Assembly: GCA_940671915.1 (NCBI GenBank)
Contig: CALNVZ010000174.1
Coordinates: 24,288,497 to 24,352,496, forward strand
Source of the DNA: Paracentrotus lividus
Taxonomy: Eukaryota > Echinodermata > Echinoidea > Camarodonta > Echinidae
DNA: 64,000 bases
Direction: 5' to 3'
Both the position numbers and the translations under genes were made by a program. Shown piece after piece: positions 11,898 to 23,700 of the stretch. The notes below the pieces were generated by a model. The model saw only the letters and a program-made list of their open reading frames with translations. It made no database searches and was not told the DNA's origin. Every line of letters begins with the position of its first letter. The stretch's first letter is position 1.

Positions 11898-13397
11898 GCT
11901 GATTGGGAAGGACAGGGAAAAACAGAGCACCTCAAATTTTTTCGGTTTAGATTTGGAGTTTACTTCGATTGAATCATAATTATTAATTATTTAACATAAC
12001 TTTTTATTTAACATAACATTTAACTTTTAACATTCCTACAGTAATTGTGAATATCATACAAGAAGTGAAATATATATATTTTTTTGGATTGATTTTTACC
12101 TCTTCATATTACATAGTTTATTTCGCCGGCTTTAATTACGGAAATCCTTGTAGTTCATTAGTTATTATTCTTGATAATTTAATTAAAACGATGCTTTTGA
12201 ACCATACCCGAGAATTAAAATAATAATGATAATAATAATAATAATAAAAATAAAATAAATAATAATAATAATAAAATGAATAGATAGGCCTATTAAACAA
12301 GTTGATTTGAATTGAAGTTCTATTTTTAAGAACAGCAACAACAACAACTACTTCTTGTCAATACTGACTTTAAAAAGGTAGTCCAAAACTACAATGCTAT
12401 GATTTAGTAAAGTGTCCTATAATTTTCCAATAAAACTCTCAATAGCCTGAGTATATATTGTAAAACTAGAAAATTGGGGATGAATATCATACTCGTCAGA
12501 GTACACATTAACGACAGCTGTGACATTTAAAATAATACATGAATATGTCATCGTTTCGCGTGTTATAGGTACTTTTAAAATTATGAAATGTATAAGAGGT
12601 GTATTCTGATGTGATTTTATCCTCTATATCTTATATTCTTGTTCACTCCATAATGTGAATATCGTGCAGGATCAGTTTTGGTTCACTTTAAAAAAAATAT
12701 ATAAATCCACTTCGTTTTCAATCTGCATTGAACTCCTAAATGTAGGCCTACGTAGGATTTAATCGTTAGAACTACAGACTGTATAAAACATGGTATACAA
12801 GTGAGGGTAAATAAAGTTACAGGTACATAGGGGTCGATCCTGGGGAGGGGGGGGGGCAGGGGACAGTTGCCCCAAAGAAAATTTCGGAGGGGGGGGGCAA
12901 ATATATCACTTTGCCCCCAATGTTTTCCGAGGTGAAACAAAAAAATATAATGCAAAATGGCTAAAGAATGTATACAATCATTCATTATGTGCATGTAAAT
13001 TTATCCCATTTCAAATTCGTTATAATAAAACACTTTTATGATGTTTTAGATGTGCTACTACTTATTTGTAGTCGAGAATGCAAAGTTTTGTCATTAAAAA
13101 AAAATTAAAAAATTCTCCTTCTCGATCTCTTAATCTTCATTGCGTGTATGATAGATATAATACAAAAATAACCGTCTTCAACGATAACGGAAACGGAATG
13201 CTTCACAAAATCGATCATAATCAGGGGCGCCGATACCGGGGGATGATGCATAGTGGACAGGTCTGAGGGCAAACGTATTACCCCCTCAAAAATGATAAAT
13301 ACGTAAAATAAATAGATAAGATTGAAAAGTCTGTAACACTTATCTCGGCTTTTCATCGATGATGGTAACTATTTAGGGATTCGTTGGGACCAGTGAT
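11898..13397. other. Intergenic, no gene seen
   Basis: AT-rich with an (AAT)n patch at about 12220-12275 and G-rich GGGGGGGCAAATATATCACT-type words near 12840-12910 and 13220-13290 that look like repeat debris. No supported exon. Confidence 0.6.
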
Positions 13398-15723
13398 TAT
13401 ACCGAGTGAGTAAAAAAAAAAACTTTACACCTAGAAAAATGTCAATAAAAAGAAAACCAATTTATAAGTTATTTCACATATTCTGAAAGAGTAACTCCTC
13501 CCGCATCTTCTGGTACCATGTTTGTGTGGTTATGTCTTTACGGCTTAGATGAAACCTGACGGCATTTGTTGCGAACATGCATATTTCGAATTGATCGCAG
13601 GGTGGGATGAAAATTGTAAACAACAAAAGCTGACAAAATAAGCAACTTCAATCATGAATAATAGCTAGATACACTCTTTACGAAAGGGTTTGTCTTCTGC
13701 TTAACAAGTGGAGTTGTAAATTCGCGATGCGTATATATATGTCCCGCCGATATATGTAAATTCCCATTATATCACGATCAGTGGCTACAAATAAGGCAAC
13801 AGAATCGAATCGGGTAAAAAATGGAAGAAGAGCATTTGTAGCCAATGTACAATATGATACGTCAGGGTCAAAAGGTCAAAGGGTCAAAAGTCAAAATTCT
13901 GTGAAGAACTTTTGTAAGTCTGACACCTAGGTGCTATCACATAACAAACGGAATCGAAATTCGGATGAAAATGGCGAAGGAGTTAGCATTTGTAGCTCAT
14001 TAACAATATAGGTCAAAAATCATAGGTTCAAAGGTCAAAGGTCAAAATTCCTGTGAAGAAGTATTGTACCATCACCTAGTGCTATCACTAAAAGCAAGCG
14101 GAATTGAATATCAGATGAAAAATGGTGAGGAGTAGCATTTTGTAGCAATTACATAAAGGTCGAAAATCAAGGTCAAAGGTCAAAGGGGTCAAAAGTCAAA
14201 ATTCTGTGAAGAAGTTTTGTAGTCCTCACTAGTTCTAGTGCTATCACATAAAGCAAACAGATCGAAATCGGACGAAAAAATCGGCGAAGGAGTAGCATTT
14301 TGTAGCCAATTAACAAATAATGGTCAAAAATCAAGTTCAAAGGTCAAATTCTGTGAAGAAGTTTTGTAGCTATTACCTAGTGCTATCACATAAAGCAAGC
14401 GGAATTGAAATCGGATGAAAATTGGTGAAGGAGTAGCATTTTGTAGCCAATGTACAAAATAAGTAAAATTGAAGGTCAAAGTAAAAGGGGTCAAAATTCA
14501 AAATTCTGTGACAAAGTTGTTGTAGTCCTCACTAGTGCTATCACATAAGCAAACGGAATCGAAAATCGGATGAAAAATGGCGAAGGAGTAGCATTTGTAG
14601 CCAATTAAACAATATAGGTAAAAAATAAAGGTCAAAGGTCAAAGGTCAAATTCGGTGAAGAAATTTTGTAGCCATCACCTAGTGCTATCACATAAAGACA
14701 AACGAGAATCGAAATCGGAAGAAAAATGGTGAAGGAGTAGCATTTTGTAGCCAATGTACATATAAGTATAAATCAAGGTCAAAGGTCAAAGGGGTCAAAA
14801 GTCAAAATTCCGTGAAGAAGTTTTGTAGCCTCACCTAGTGCTATCAATATAAAGCAACACGGATTCGAAATCGGATGAAAAATGGCGAAGGAGTAGCATT
14901 TTGTAGCCAATTAACAATATAGGTCAAAAATGAAGTCAAAGGTCAAAGGGGTCAAAGAGTCAAATTCCGTGAAGAAGTTTTGTAAGCCCTCACCTAGTGC
15001 TATCATATAAAGCAACAGAATCGAAAATCGATGAAAAATGGCGAAGGAGTAGCAAATTGAACTCACATACGGACGCAACGGACGGATGGACGGACACATA
15101 CACACATACATACACCACATACACACGTACGGAGCCCGTTCATAGTCCCTGCTCGACTTCGTTCGGCGGGGACAATAACTTGACAGGGGTGTTGTTACAC
15201 ATATGACTACATTTTGTATGAAAATTAGATTGACTCATCAAGTAACGCACGAATGAGTACACATCAAAGAGTAAATTGCCACTGACAGACTAAGAAGGCC
15301 TCCTAATCCTTTTGAAAAGAGATTAGTTTTGTCTTTGACGTGTGCTCACTCATGCCTACCTCTAGATTTATTCATTTTCATACAAAATGTAGTCAATATT
15401 GTGTAACAACACCCCTGCAAGTTATTAAGCGGAAGACATTTTCGTTAAAAAGTTATGCTATATTAATAGGATGAGTTGCTTTTTTTGATAGCTTTTGTTG
15501 TTTTGATTTTACTCCCACTTTTTGCACAATTCGAAATTTTACCATGTTCGCAAACAATGCGCCGTGTTCATCCAAGCGTAAAGACATACCACACAAAAAT
15601 GGTACATAAGATGCGGGAGGAGTTACTCTTTCAGAATATGTAAAATAATTAGGGTTTATGAATTGGTTTTCTTTTTATTGACATTTTTCTAGGTGTAAAG
15701 TTTTTTTTGACTCACTTGGTATA
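13398..15723. mobile_element. TA-flanked element with ~215-base inverted ends and an internal satellite
   Basis: The left end reads TATACCGAGTGAGT plus an A run and CTTTACACCTAG. The right end is the inverse (CTAGGTGTAAAG, T run, ACTCACTTGGTATA). The arms match inward for about 215 bases, to 13612 and from about 15510, including CTCCCGCATCTTCTGGTACC and the AATTCGAAAT region. A second inverted pair lies inside the right part (about 15185-15420, TTACACATATGACTACATTT and its inverse). No transposase is visible. The centre is a tandem satellite followed by a CGGACGGATGGACGGACAC motif. TA flanks fit Tc1/mariner. Confidence 0.8.
13790..15058 (+). repeat. Tandem satellite, ~152-base unit, about 8 copies
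   Basis: The word GTGCTATCA recurs at about 13932, 14083, 14240, 14383, 14536, 14683, 14839 and 14998, a spacing of 143 to 159. Each unit also carries GGTCAAAGGTCAAAG, a TCTGTGAAGAAGTTTTGTAG-like word, and GGCGAAGGAGTAGCATTT. Differences between units are mostly single-base insertions and deletions, partly real and partly consistent with long-read error. Confidence 0.9.
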
Positions 15724-15746
15724 ATACACTTCCCCCTATTCTCCTA

Positions 15747-16196
15747 GGCCGGTATTCCATAAATGTTGGACTTACTTCAGCATTTTAAAAAATCTTTTTG
15801 CTAAAATAATTTTTTTTTAATTTAAGGATTTTGTCTTAGCTTATTTTTGACAGTTAAGCATAAATTATTAGATTTGGGCTAAGTCAAAAGTCTTAAATAG
15901 AGTTGCGGCTACAAATATTTATATAACATAAGAAAAAATAATTTTATCTTAACTTTAAGCCTACTATAGTGGCTTAACTTTGATGTTGATTATATGGCAA
16001 GCTTATTTGAGACCACAAATTAAACATGACAATATTAATAACATTCCGACTTTTGCTTAATGTTTTCTGAGTTCAGACAGAGTGCTTAACGTGTTTGGAA
16101 TGAAGGCTAAGACAATTTTTTTTCCTAAACAAAATCTTAGAACAATACTTGGACTTAAGACAAAATACTTAAGTATAGTTTATGGAATACGGGCCC
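15747..16196. mobile_element. MITE with GGCCGGTATTCCATAAA ends (~450 bases)
   Basis: The left end reads GGCCGGTATTCCATAAA and the right end TTTATGGAATACGGGCC. The interior is rich in CTTAA and TTAAG words in both orientations. There is no coding capacity. Superfamily not assigned. Confidence 0.75.
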
Positions 16197-18080
16197 ACGG
16201 CGTAAATTATTATTATTATTTTTTAATAAAAGACCCTTTTAATCAATTTGTTTTTGGTTGATTTTGTTGATTTTGCGAATGATATACGTTTTATTACGGA
16301 AAAGAAAATGTTGATATTTGAAAAATTATCTTAATGCAAATTACAATCATGTATTAGGAAGTTGTCTGGTGGCAGACGTATTGACTGTGAAATAGTTTTA
16401 TAAGAATTTTTTTCTCGAGAAAGAAAATTCATTTTAAAAATGGCTGCATGGACAACGTTCTGAACAGAAAAGATATTAATTCTGAAATAGTATTTTGGTT
16501 CCCATTTAACAATACCATACAAGACACTCTGGTAGTATTCAATATTTTTTTATAATAATATTATGTTTTCTCTCTGTTTGTCAAATAATATGAATATTCG
16601 ATATGTGACGTCATTTTTTGTCTTCACTTATTCTTGTAATGAAACGAGCCCTAAATGCTTCACTAAAATGTACTGTTTGAAATTATGTAACAGAAATAAA
16701 GACATTTCACAGGAATCGTGTACATACTGCAGTGTGCTCTTCTGATCATTGAGTACTAGTATTGTTGATGCATTTCCCTCCTGGTTTGCCAGCAAAATAA
16801 TTTACATCGTTCGTATCCCAGTGTAATGTAAGAATACCTAGACATTATTTCAATGGTAGAGGAATTTTTTATTTTTTTTATTTTTTTAAATCTGAGTTGA
16901 TGATGAACATCATTTGTAAAGCGTCATTTATCTGCCGAAACATTTAAAGGCGCAAACTGCCAATCATAACCACCGGAATATTTTCAGAAAGTTTTCCGAT
17001 GATGATGATGCACGTACACCCAAAGGATTAAGATAAAATAAAACGTATCTTAATATCTCGTAAGAATAAGAACCTGGACTTACTTTTTTAAAGTTTATAT
17101 TCGTCTTTAATAATGAACGTTCTCGTTTATGAGCTTACAAAGTTAATAGTTTAGATACATGTTTTGGATTAGTGATTGAAATATGAATTATTCATAGCAT
17201 ACGACAGGGTGCATACGATATAGCTTAATTCACTACAAATGGAGTTTGTCATTAGTTATTGCTTTTACCATGTTAATATAGACACCACCTCAAATGATGA
17301 TAAGTATAAAGATAGAAAATGATTATAACAAATTTTTATCAACTCACTATATAACAATTTAATTGTCAGTGACAAAAATATTAAACGACACTTAGAATAG
17401 AAACCAATTACAGTATAATTATTATGATAAAGATAAAAGAGCAAATACCATGAATACGGTTATAAACAGATATAGCATACGGTATTTATACAAAGTGCAA
17501 TATAGCTAGAAATAGAAAACAAAAACAAAAACAAACAAACCAAAACACATGTTATTTTTAGGTATAAAAACAAAAATAAGATGACAGTTGTCCTATACAT
17601 TATAATATGAGTTATATTTCCAGAGATAACCACTGCAAGAATAAAAAAAAACCATACATGTACATAGTTCACTATTTGAAATTATTATGAGTTGTCAAAA
17701 ATGAATGATTATGAAACGCTGAATTAAGATGTTCAAAGAAGAGAAACAGAATGGCAATGATCTCATTATTTCACAATAAAGGTTCCTTCGGTTTTAAGTA
17801 AACATCATAATCATTATCGTCCAAATGTACTCTCTGAGAAAAAAAGCGAGTGAAAATGTTCACTCTTGAAGAAGTGAATATTAGAAGAGTGAATTAAAAA
17901 TAAAATTCGGGTGAAGTGAAAATGCACATGTCCAGTGATTCATGAAGTGACTCCAATTTAGTAAATATGGAGTGAAATGAATACTTTCACACAAAATTGA
18001 CCCGAATTTCACTCTAAATTCACATTTTATGAAATTCACTCCGTCAAATGTGAACTTTTCTCCAGTCCTGCTTTTCTCGC

Positions 18081-18082
<2 letters not shown>
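16197..18082. other. Intergenic, downstream of the laccase-like gene
   Basis: AT-rich sequence with no supported exon. About 17840-18080 has imperfect inverted GAGTGAA/TTCACTC words, probably MITE debris. The laccase 3' untranslated region must extend leftward into this stretch or the adjoining poly-T, but I cannot fix a poly(A) site. Confidence 0.5.
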
Positions 18083-18140
<58 letters not shown>

Positions 18141-18158
18141 AGAGAGAGAGAGAGAGAG
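18083..18158. repeat. Poly-T followed by (GA)n
   Basis: A T run of more than 50 bases then AGAGAG repeats, about 40 bases beyond the laccase stop codon in the direction of transcription. Confidence 0.97.
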
Positions 18159-18198
18159 TACGCTGGATTGGAAGCTAATTCAGCGGTACTCGATGGAC

Positions 18199-18429
18199 CT
18201 AGCCCTTGCCGTCATCACGTGATTTTTCACGACATATGATGACCACGATGAGTGCGAGAACGACCATGGACAATATTACGACTATAGTGATAAGCACGAT
18301 ATCAGTGGTAGATATGCTAGGTTTGATTTGAGAATCTGGATCAGAGTAGTCGCCACATTTTGGAAATCCCTCTGGCACCGGGGGAAGATCGGATTGGTTT
18401 CCAACTCGAACTAAGAGAGCCATTCCATC
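18199..18429 (-). CDS. Laccase-like exon 12 (last): transmembrane anchor
   Basis: The acceptor TCTCTTTTAG precedes GATGGAATG. It encodes residues 596-671: [10 protein letters not shown] completes the copper motif begun in exon 11, then a linker, a hydrophobic segment of about 23 residues and a short charged tail. The stop TAG is at 18199-18201. Confidence 0.92.
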   Translation of the reverse strand, partial: DGMALLVRVGNQSDLPPVPEGFPKCGDYSDPDSQIKPSISTTDIVLITIVVILSMVVLALIVVIICREKSRDDGKG

Positions 18430-20738
18430 CTAAAAGAGAATTAACGTCAAAGAGAAACAATCAATACTGATTGGAATATTTCAAACATGTATTCATATAC
18501 ATGATTTATTTCCAGTTTTATTAAATCTGCTAAATCTAATGTATTACTGTACACTAACAATTAAATAAAAATAAAAATAGATCTTTTTTGTGCAACGTAA
18601 TCTGTTCACATGCTGTGGTATAGGTGAAGTCAGAATAAAGATAACCACACGAGCTTCAAAACGGTGAGGGGGCGGGGGTTGGCGTTCTTCGGTGGTTTGG
18701 AAATACATGAGGGTCAAAACTGAGGGCCATATAGGCTGCCGAAACATGCAAAACAAGTGAACAGAAATTCGTTCGAAGATAGGAAGGTTAAAAGCAGAAG
18801 ATAACGCTGTTAACACCGTTGTTTAAAGCATTTACACCAAAAATAGAAATATATTCCTACCTCAAGATGATACTCCAAATGACAATGAAGAATCCACCAT
18901 CCAGGATTGTCAGCAACGAACTGGATGACGGTGTATCCTCCACTTGGTACGCTGACCGTGTCTTTCTCTGGAGGGTGGTCGTAGTTTCTTACGATGCCGC
19001 CATCTAATACAACCATACACACAAAATACAAAAGACAAAACGAAGCTTTTGAATTAAGTCACCCCGAACTTTTAATAAAGATTTTGGATTTATTATTATA
19101 GACATGATAGAACTACTGTTTCATTGTGTCTGCCCAGCTCTTGTTCGGATAGTTACCATACCTAGTGATATTGTTAAGACATTTAATAACATGGATAGAT
19201 TGCTCTTACCTTGGTCAAGCTGGATGACCTCTTCCCTAGTTGTGTTATCTCCTAGGTGACCCTGAGCTAGGATGCGGAAATTATGGCCATGGATGTGGAA
19301 TGGATGAATGATATTGAATGGGTGGATGCTTTCATCTATTAACACTAGCTCAACGGTCTATTTTTTTTTTAAACAAAGAGGTGGGAAAGCATACAATAAT
19401 ATATTGCACACATTTTTACTTATTATTTTATATTTCAATATTTTATGCAGAAGATTTCTCGGCATGGAATTACAATTTGAGTATGATGACGATGATAATA
19501 TAAAAATGCACTTAGATTCTACCGCCACTGATAGTTACTGAAGCTACCATATCTAGACAAAAAAGTAGACACCAAGAAAAATGTCAATAAAAAAAAAAAA
19601 AATCTAATGAACCCCAATTATACATATTCTAAAAAACTAACTTCTCCCGCATCTTCTGGTACCATTTTTGTGTGGTATGTCTTTACGCTTCGATGAACAC
19701 GACGCATTGTTTGCGAATATGTCAATTTCGAATTGTGCAAGAGTGGGGATACGATAAGCTGCAATTAAATAAATTAGATCCAAAATCTTATTGTATAAGT
19801 CTAAATTCTAATTCGGTAGTTATACCTCCCCCAATTCCACCGAAATAACCATCGTGCAAGTGCAGATCTCAGAGGAACAATTTTCATCTTGCTGTTCTGC
19901 GTCGCACATCTCGTGATTACCAAGCTCATCATCATACTGGCTCATAAGAGGAGAGCTTGGAAATTTGAAGGTACGATGGGTAATCTGAGGCAGCATGAAA
20001 TCAGCCCATCCAGGTCCATCTGGCCCAAAAGGATACAAGTCTGGATCGTTGAACTTGGGGTTACTGATCTGTCAAGATTATTTGAATGTTAGATCTTTGG
20101 GGGCATGAGTATAATGTGTTGTTATCATATTTACATGATTTTGGAACGCTCTCATCAAAGAAGTTAAATCTGACTTATACTTTTGGTAAAATTGAATGAT
20201 ATCAATAAAATTTTCTCATAAAACACTCGAACTATAAAACACTCCAACTATAAAATATATCAACTGTAAGCATAGTGACCGTTGTATATTTTAAAACAAA
20301 GATGAATTTGACCGTCGGTGCAGATCCAGCGCCTTCCATTTGTATTGATATTAATTTCCTCAAAATAGACCTCCCGAATATCCATGTCATAGATTTACCA
20401 CTTTGCATTAAGATATTATCTTGCATTGTTCCTTCCCCATCCGTGCCTGAGAAGTTGTGTTTAATATATCAAAATGAAAATAAAGCCAGTTTCCGGGACC
20501 CCGATTGTTTTTATATAATACTTTTAACACACGACAACTACTTAGGTGTATATTAAAGAAAGTGTGCATGAATATTATCATTCATATAATTAAAAGTGCA
20601 TTTAATAATATGAACTTTCTATCTCAACAATAAATAATCGGGCAAAACATGACTGTGCCTCAAGGGCGAAAATTGGCTTATTCACTTCATATGACACAAA
20701 ACTGCTATTGCCATTTAAAGGAAGACATTGCTTTGTAC

Positions 20739-20787
<49 letters not shown>

Positions 20788-23700
20788 AATGATAATGTTT
20801 TGTTTCCACACTATTTCATCACAATAAAAAATACCTCGAGTTAAAACAACAGAATATAAATAGTGCATGCTCTACCATGCAACATACTAGATTATGTGCA
20901 CGACAAATACTAAATTATTAGTGTACCTTTATTTTACCGAGGCGGTAGGCCCAGGTGAAATAATGGAGCACGAGGGATAATTTAGTATTTGGAGTTCACA
21001 TAGTCAGTAATGTTGCATTAATAGAGCATGCACTATTTATTATAGTAAATAGCCCCCTAAAATTAGCCGCCCACCAAAAAAAAAAAAAAAAATTGCCCCC
21101 AATTTTTTTTTTTAATTATTTTTCTTTAAATTAGAAATTTCACATTAAAAAAAAAAAAAAAAAAAAAGTGGGTGGGGGGGCCCAAAAAATTTAGGGCCAT
21201 TTTTTTTTTTTTTTTTTTTTTGTGTTAATGAAATTTCTATAAATTTTTTTGTTTTGTTTTGTTTTGTTTTTTTTTTAAATCGACCCCTAAATTTTTTTGC
21301 CGCCCCCACTTTGTTTTTCTTTAATGTGAAATTTAAAAAAAAAAAAAAATCGGCCCTAAAATGTTTTTTGCCGCCCCCCCCCATTTTCTTTTTGGGGGGG
21401 GGTTTGTTGAAAAGTAAACAAATAAAAAGGAAAAAAATTGGCCGCCCCCACAAAAAAAAAAAAAAAAAAAAAAATGGCCCCCCCCAAAAAAAAATAAAAT
21501 AAAGATTGGCCCTCCCAAAAAGCCCCCACTAAAAAAAAATTGCAGCCCCATAAAAGCAGGTCTGACAAGTAACTTATCCACCTCTCACGGGATTCCCTAC
21601 CTGCAACATAAAAAAACGTTCACTATAACAAAAACCGTGCACTATAACAAAAACGTGAATGACAGACACGTGACATCATTTCAACCAATCATAGCTCGTA
21701 AAATACTACCACTATTTACTATTGTTTAATATTGAATATATTTACCGATTGAAGATCAAAGTCGAGGTAAACCGTTCGCTTTTTTTCTGGTTCTGTATAA
21801 GTGGCTTCAAAGCGAAAGAGATTTAATTAAATACACGTCTTTAATTTTAAAGTGTATAGACATTTTGTTATTTATCGGTTTTAAAATAATCTGAACTGAA
21901 ATTCTGTCTTAAAGAAATGTCCTGTTGTGTATAAAATTACTTCGTAAGAGAGAGAACCCCCCCCCCCCGCAAATTGAAAACCTATTTCATATGAAGGTAA
22001 ACAATCGTATGGTTTTGGACGTAGAGAACGCTTCAATGGGTTTTAGTTTAAAATATTCATGTTCACATGCTGATTGGAGGGGTGGGGGGGGGGGGAGCTA
22101 TTGTGCCCCTTCCAGTTTTAAAGGAAGAATTTTAATCTAAAAAAAAATAAATAAATAAATAAAGGGAAAGAAGGGAAAAAGAGGAGGAAAATATTCAACA
22201 TTCATCAATCCTTTTAAAACATTAATCCTCTCCAAGGGGTGAATCGGCACTGACGGGGATTTAAGTCACTTCTTGACATTAAATTACCGGTAACACACAT
22301 AATAACAAAACTAACAAGGAAAATTATGTGACCCTCCTTCGTCTCAAAACGAAAACCCTTATGTTAGACTTTTCTTAAACTCGAGCACGTAAACAAGACG
22401 CATTTAGAACACGTGTCAAATGTAGCTTTTGATATCTACGTTAGATAGTAAACTATTTTAAAATTAATTTTCGCGAAATCAAGCTTGAAAAATAAAATTA
22501 GATACATTCTGCTTTATCAAAAATTATCACGATATAGAATATCATAACCCATGTTACATATATACAGTATCATTACATGTTTATTTAAGAGGATATGGCA
22601 ATGCAAGTTTTTATCTGCTTTTTAAATTCAGAGTATCATGTGAAAAAAAGTCAAAATTTAAAAACACCATTCTTTTCTGGTCCCGTGTATTACCGACGAA
22701 TGAATTATCATAAATCAATTATGAATTGAGTTATTTCAATAATTGATTATGTGTTTGTTGAAGGTTGTTAGTACCGTCAAGAACATACCTAAGGATTGGG
22801 ATTTCAGTTTAAGATTTACAATAAAGAAAAACACCATTTTTTTGCTCTAAATGTCCCGCTTGCTACCATGTAAAATAGCTTGGACTTGCCCACAACTTAA
22901 AGGGGAATCCAACCCAAGGAGAGAATCAACTTTACAGGAAAGAGGAAAATGAGAGTAGCAATCTAAAAAAAGTTTCTTCAAAATCGGTTATAAAATAAGA
23001 GAGTTATGGCAGTTTGAAAAGTCTAGTTGTTCCTTCTATGGGGATCCTCAAATTGGCATCATCGGCTTCAAAATGGCCGATCTTATGGACAACTCTCCAT
23101 TCGTTTTGTACACAAATTTTCAGATTTTCCCAATTTTCTTTCGAAATATGTCTTCTTTACTTCTGAGCTCAAAATATGTCATGGGAAAATGTATTTCACA
23201 CAACATATGTTGAGCTCAGAAGGAGGTATAGATATACATGTATTTCGAAAGAAAATGGGGAAAATCTGAAAATTTATGTACAAAACGAATGGAGAGTTGT
23301 CCATAAGATCGGCCATTTTGAAGCCGATGATACCAATTTGAGAATCCCCATAGAAGGAACAACTAGACTTTTCAAACTTCCATAACTTTCTTATTCTATA
23401 ACCGATTTTGATGAAACCTTTTTTTAGATTGCTCCTCTCATTTTCCTCTTTCCTGTAAGGTTGATTTTCTCCTTGGGTCGGATTCCCCTTTAAGTGTTAT
23501 GACGCTCTTGTACCCATACAAATAGGTAGGTGTTCATTTTTGTTTTCATTTTTCGTCCATCAAGAAGGACACAAGTAGGGGAGACCGGGGATGGAAGTTA
23601 CACGGGTCAGTTGTTACAGTTCTCAGTGTGCTAAGTTGGAACAAGAGAGTTCGTGCTAACTGGCATCTATATACAGCCTACACATAGATGTGATGAACTA

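Noticed and set aside
11457..11979. Long open frames rich in Ser, Phe or Lys around the first gap
   Set aside because: They consist of the (GAA)n microsatellite plus N bases translated as X.
20275..20556. 93-codon plus-strand frame opposite laccase exon 8
   Set aside because: It is the antisense shadow of the minus-strand exon and its intron. The minus strand has splice sites with the required phase.
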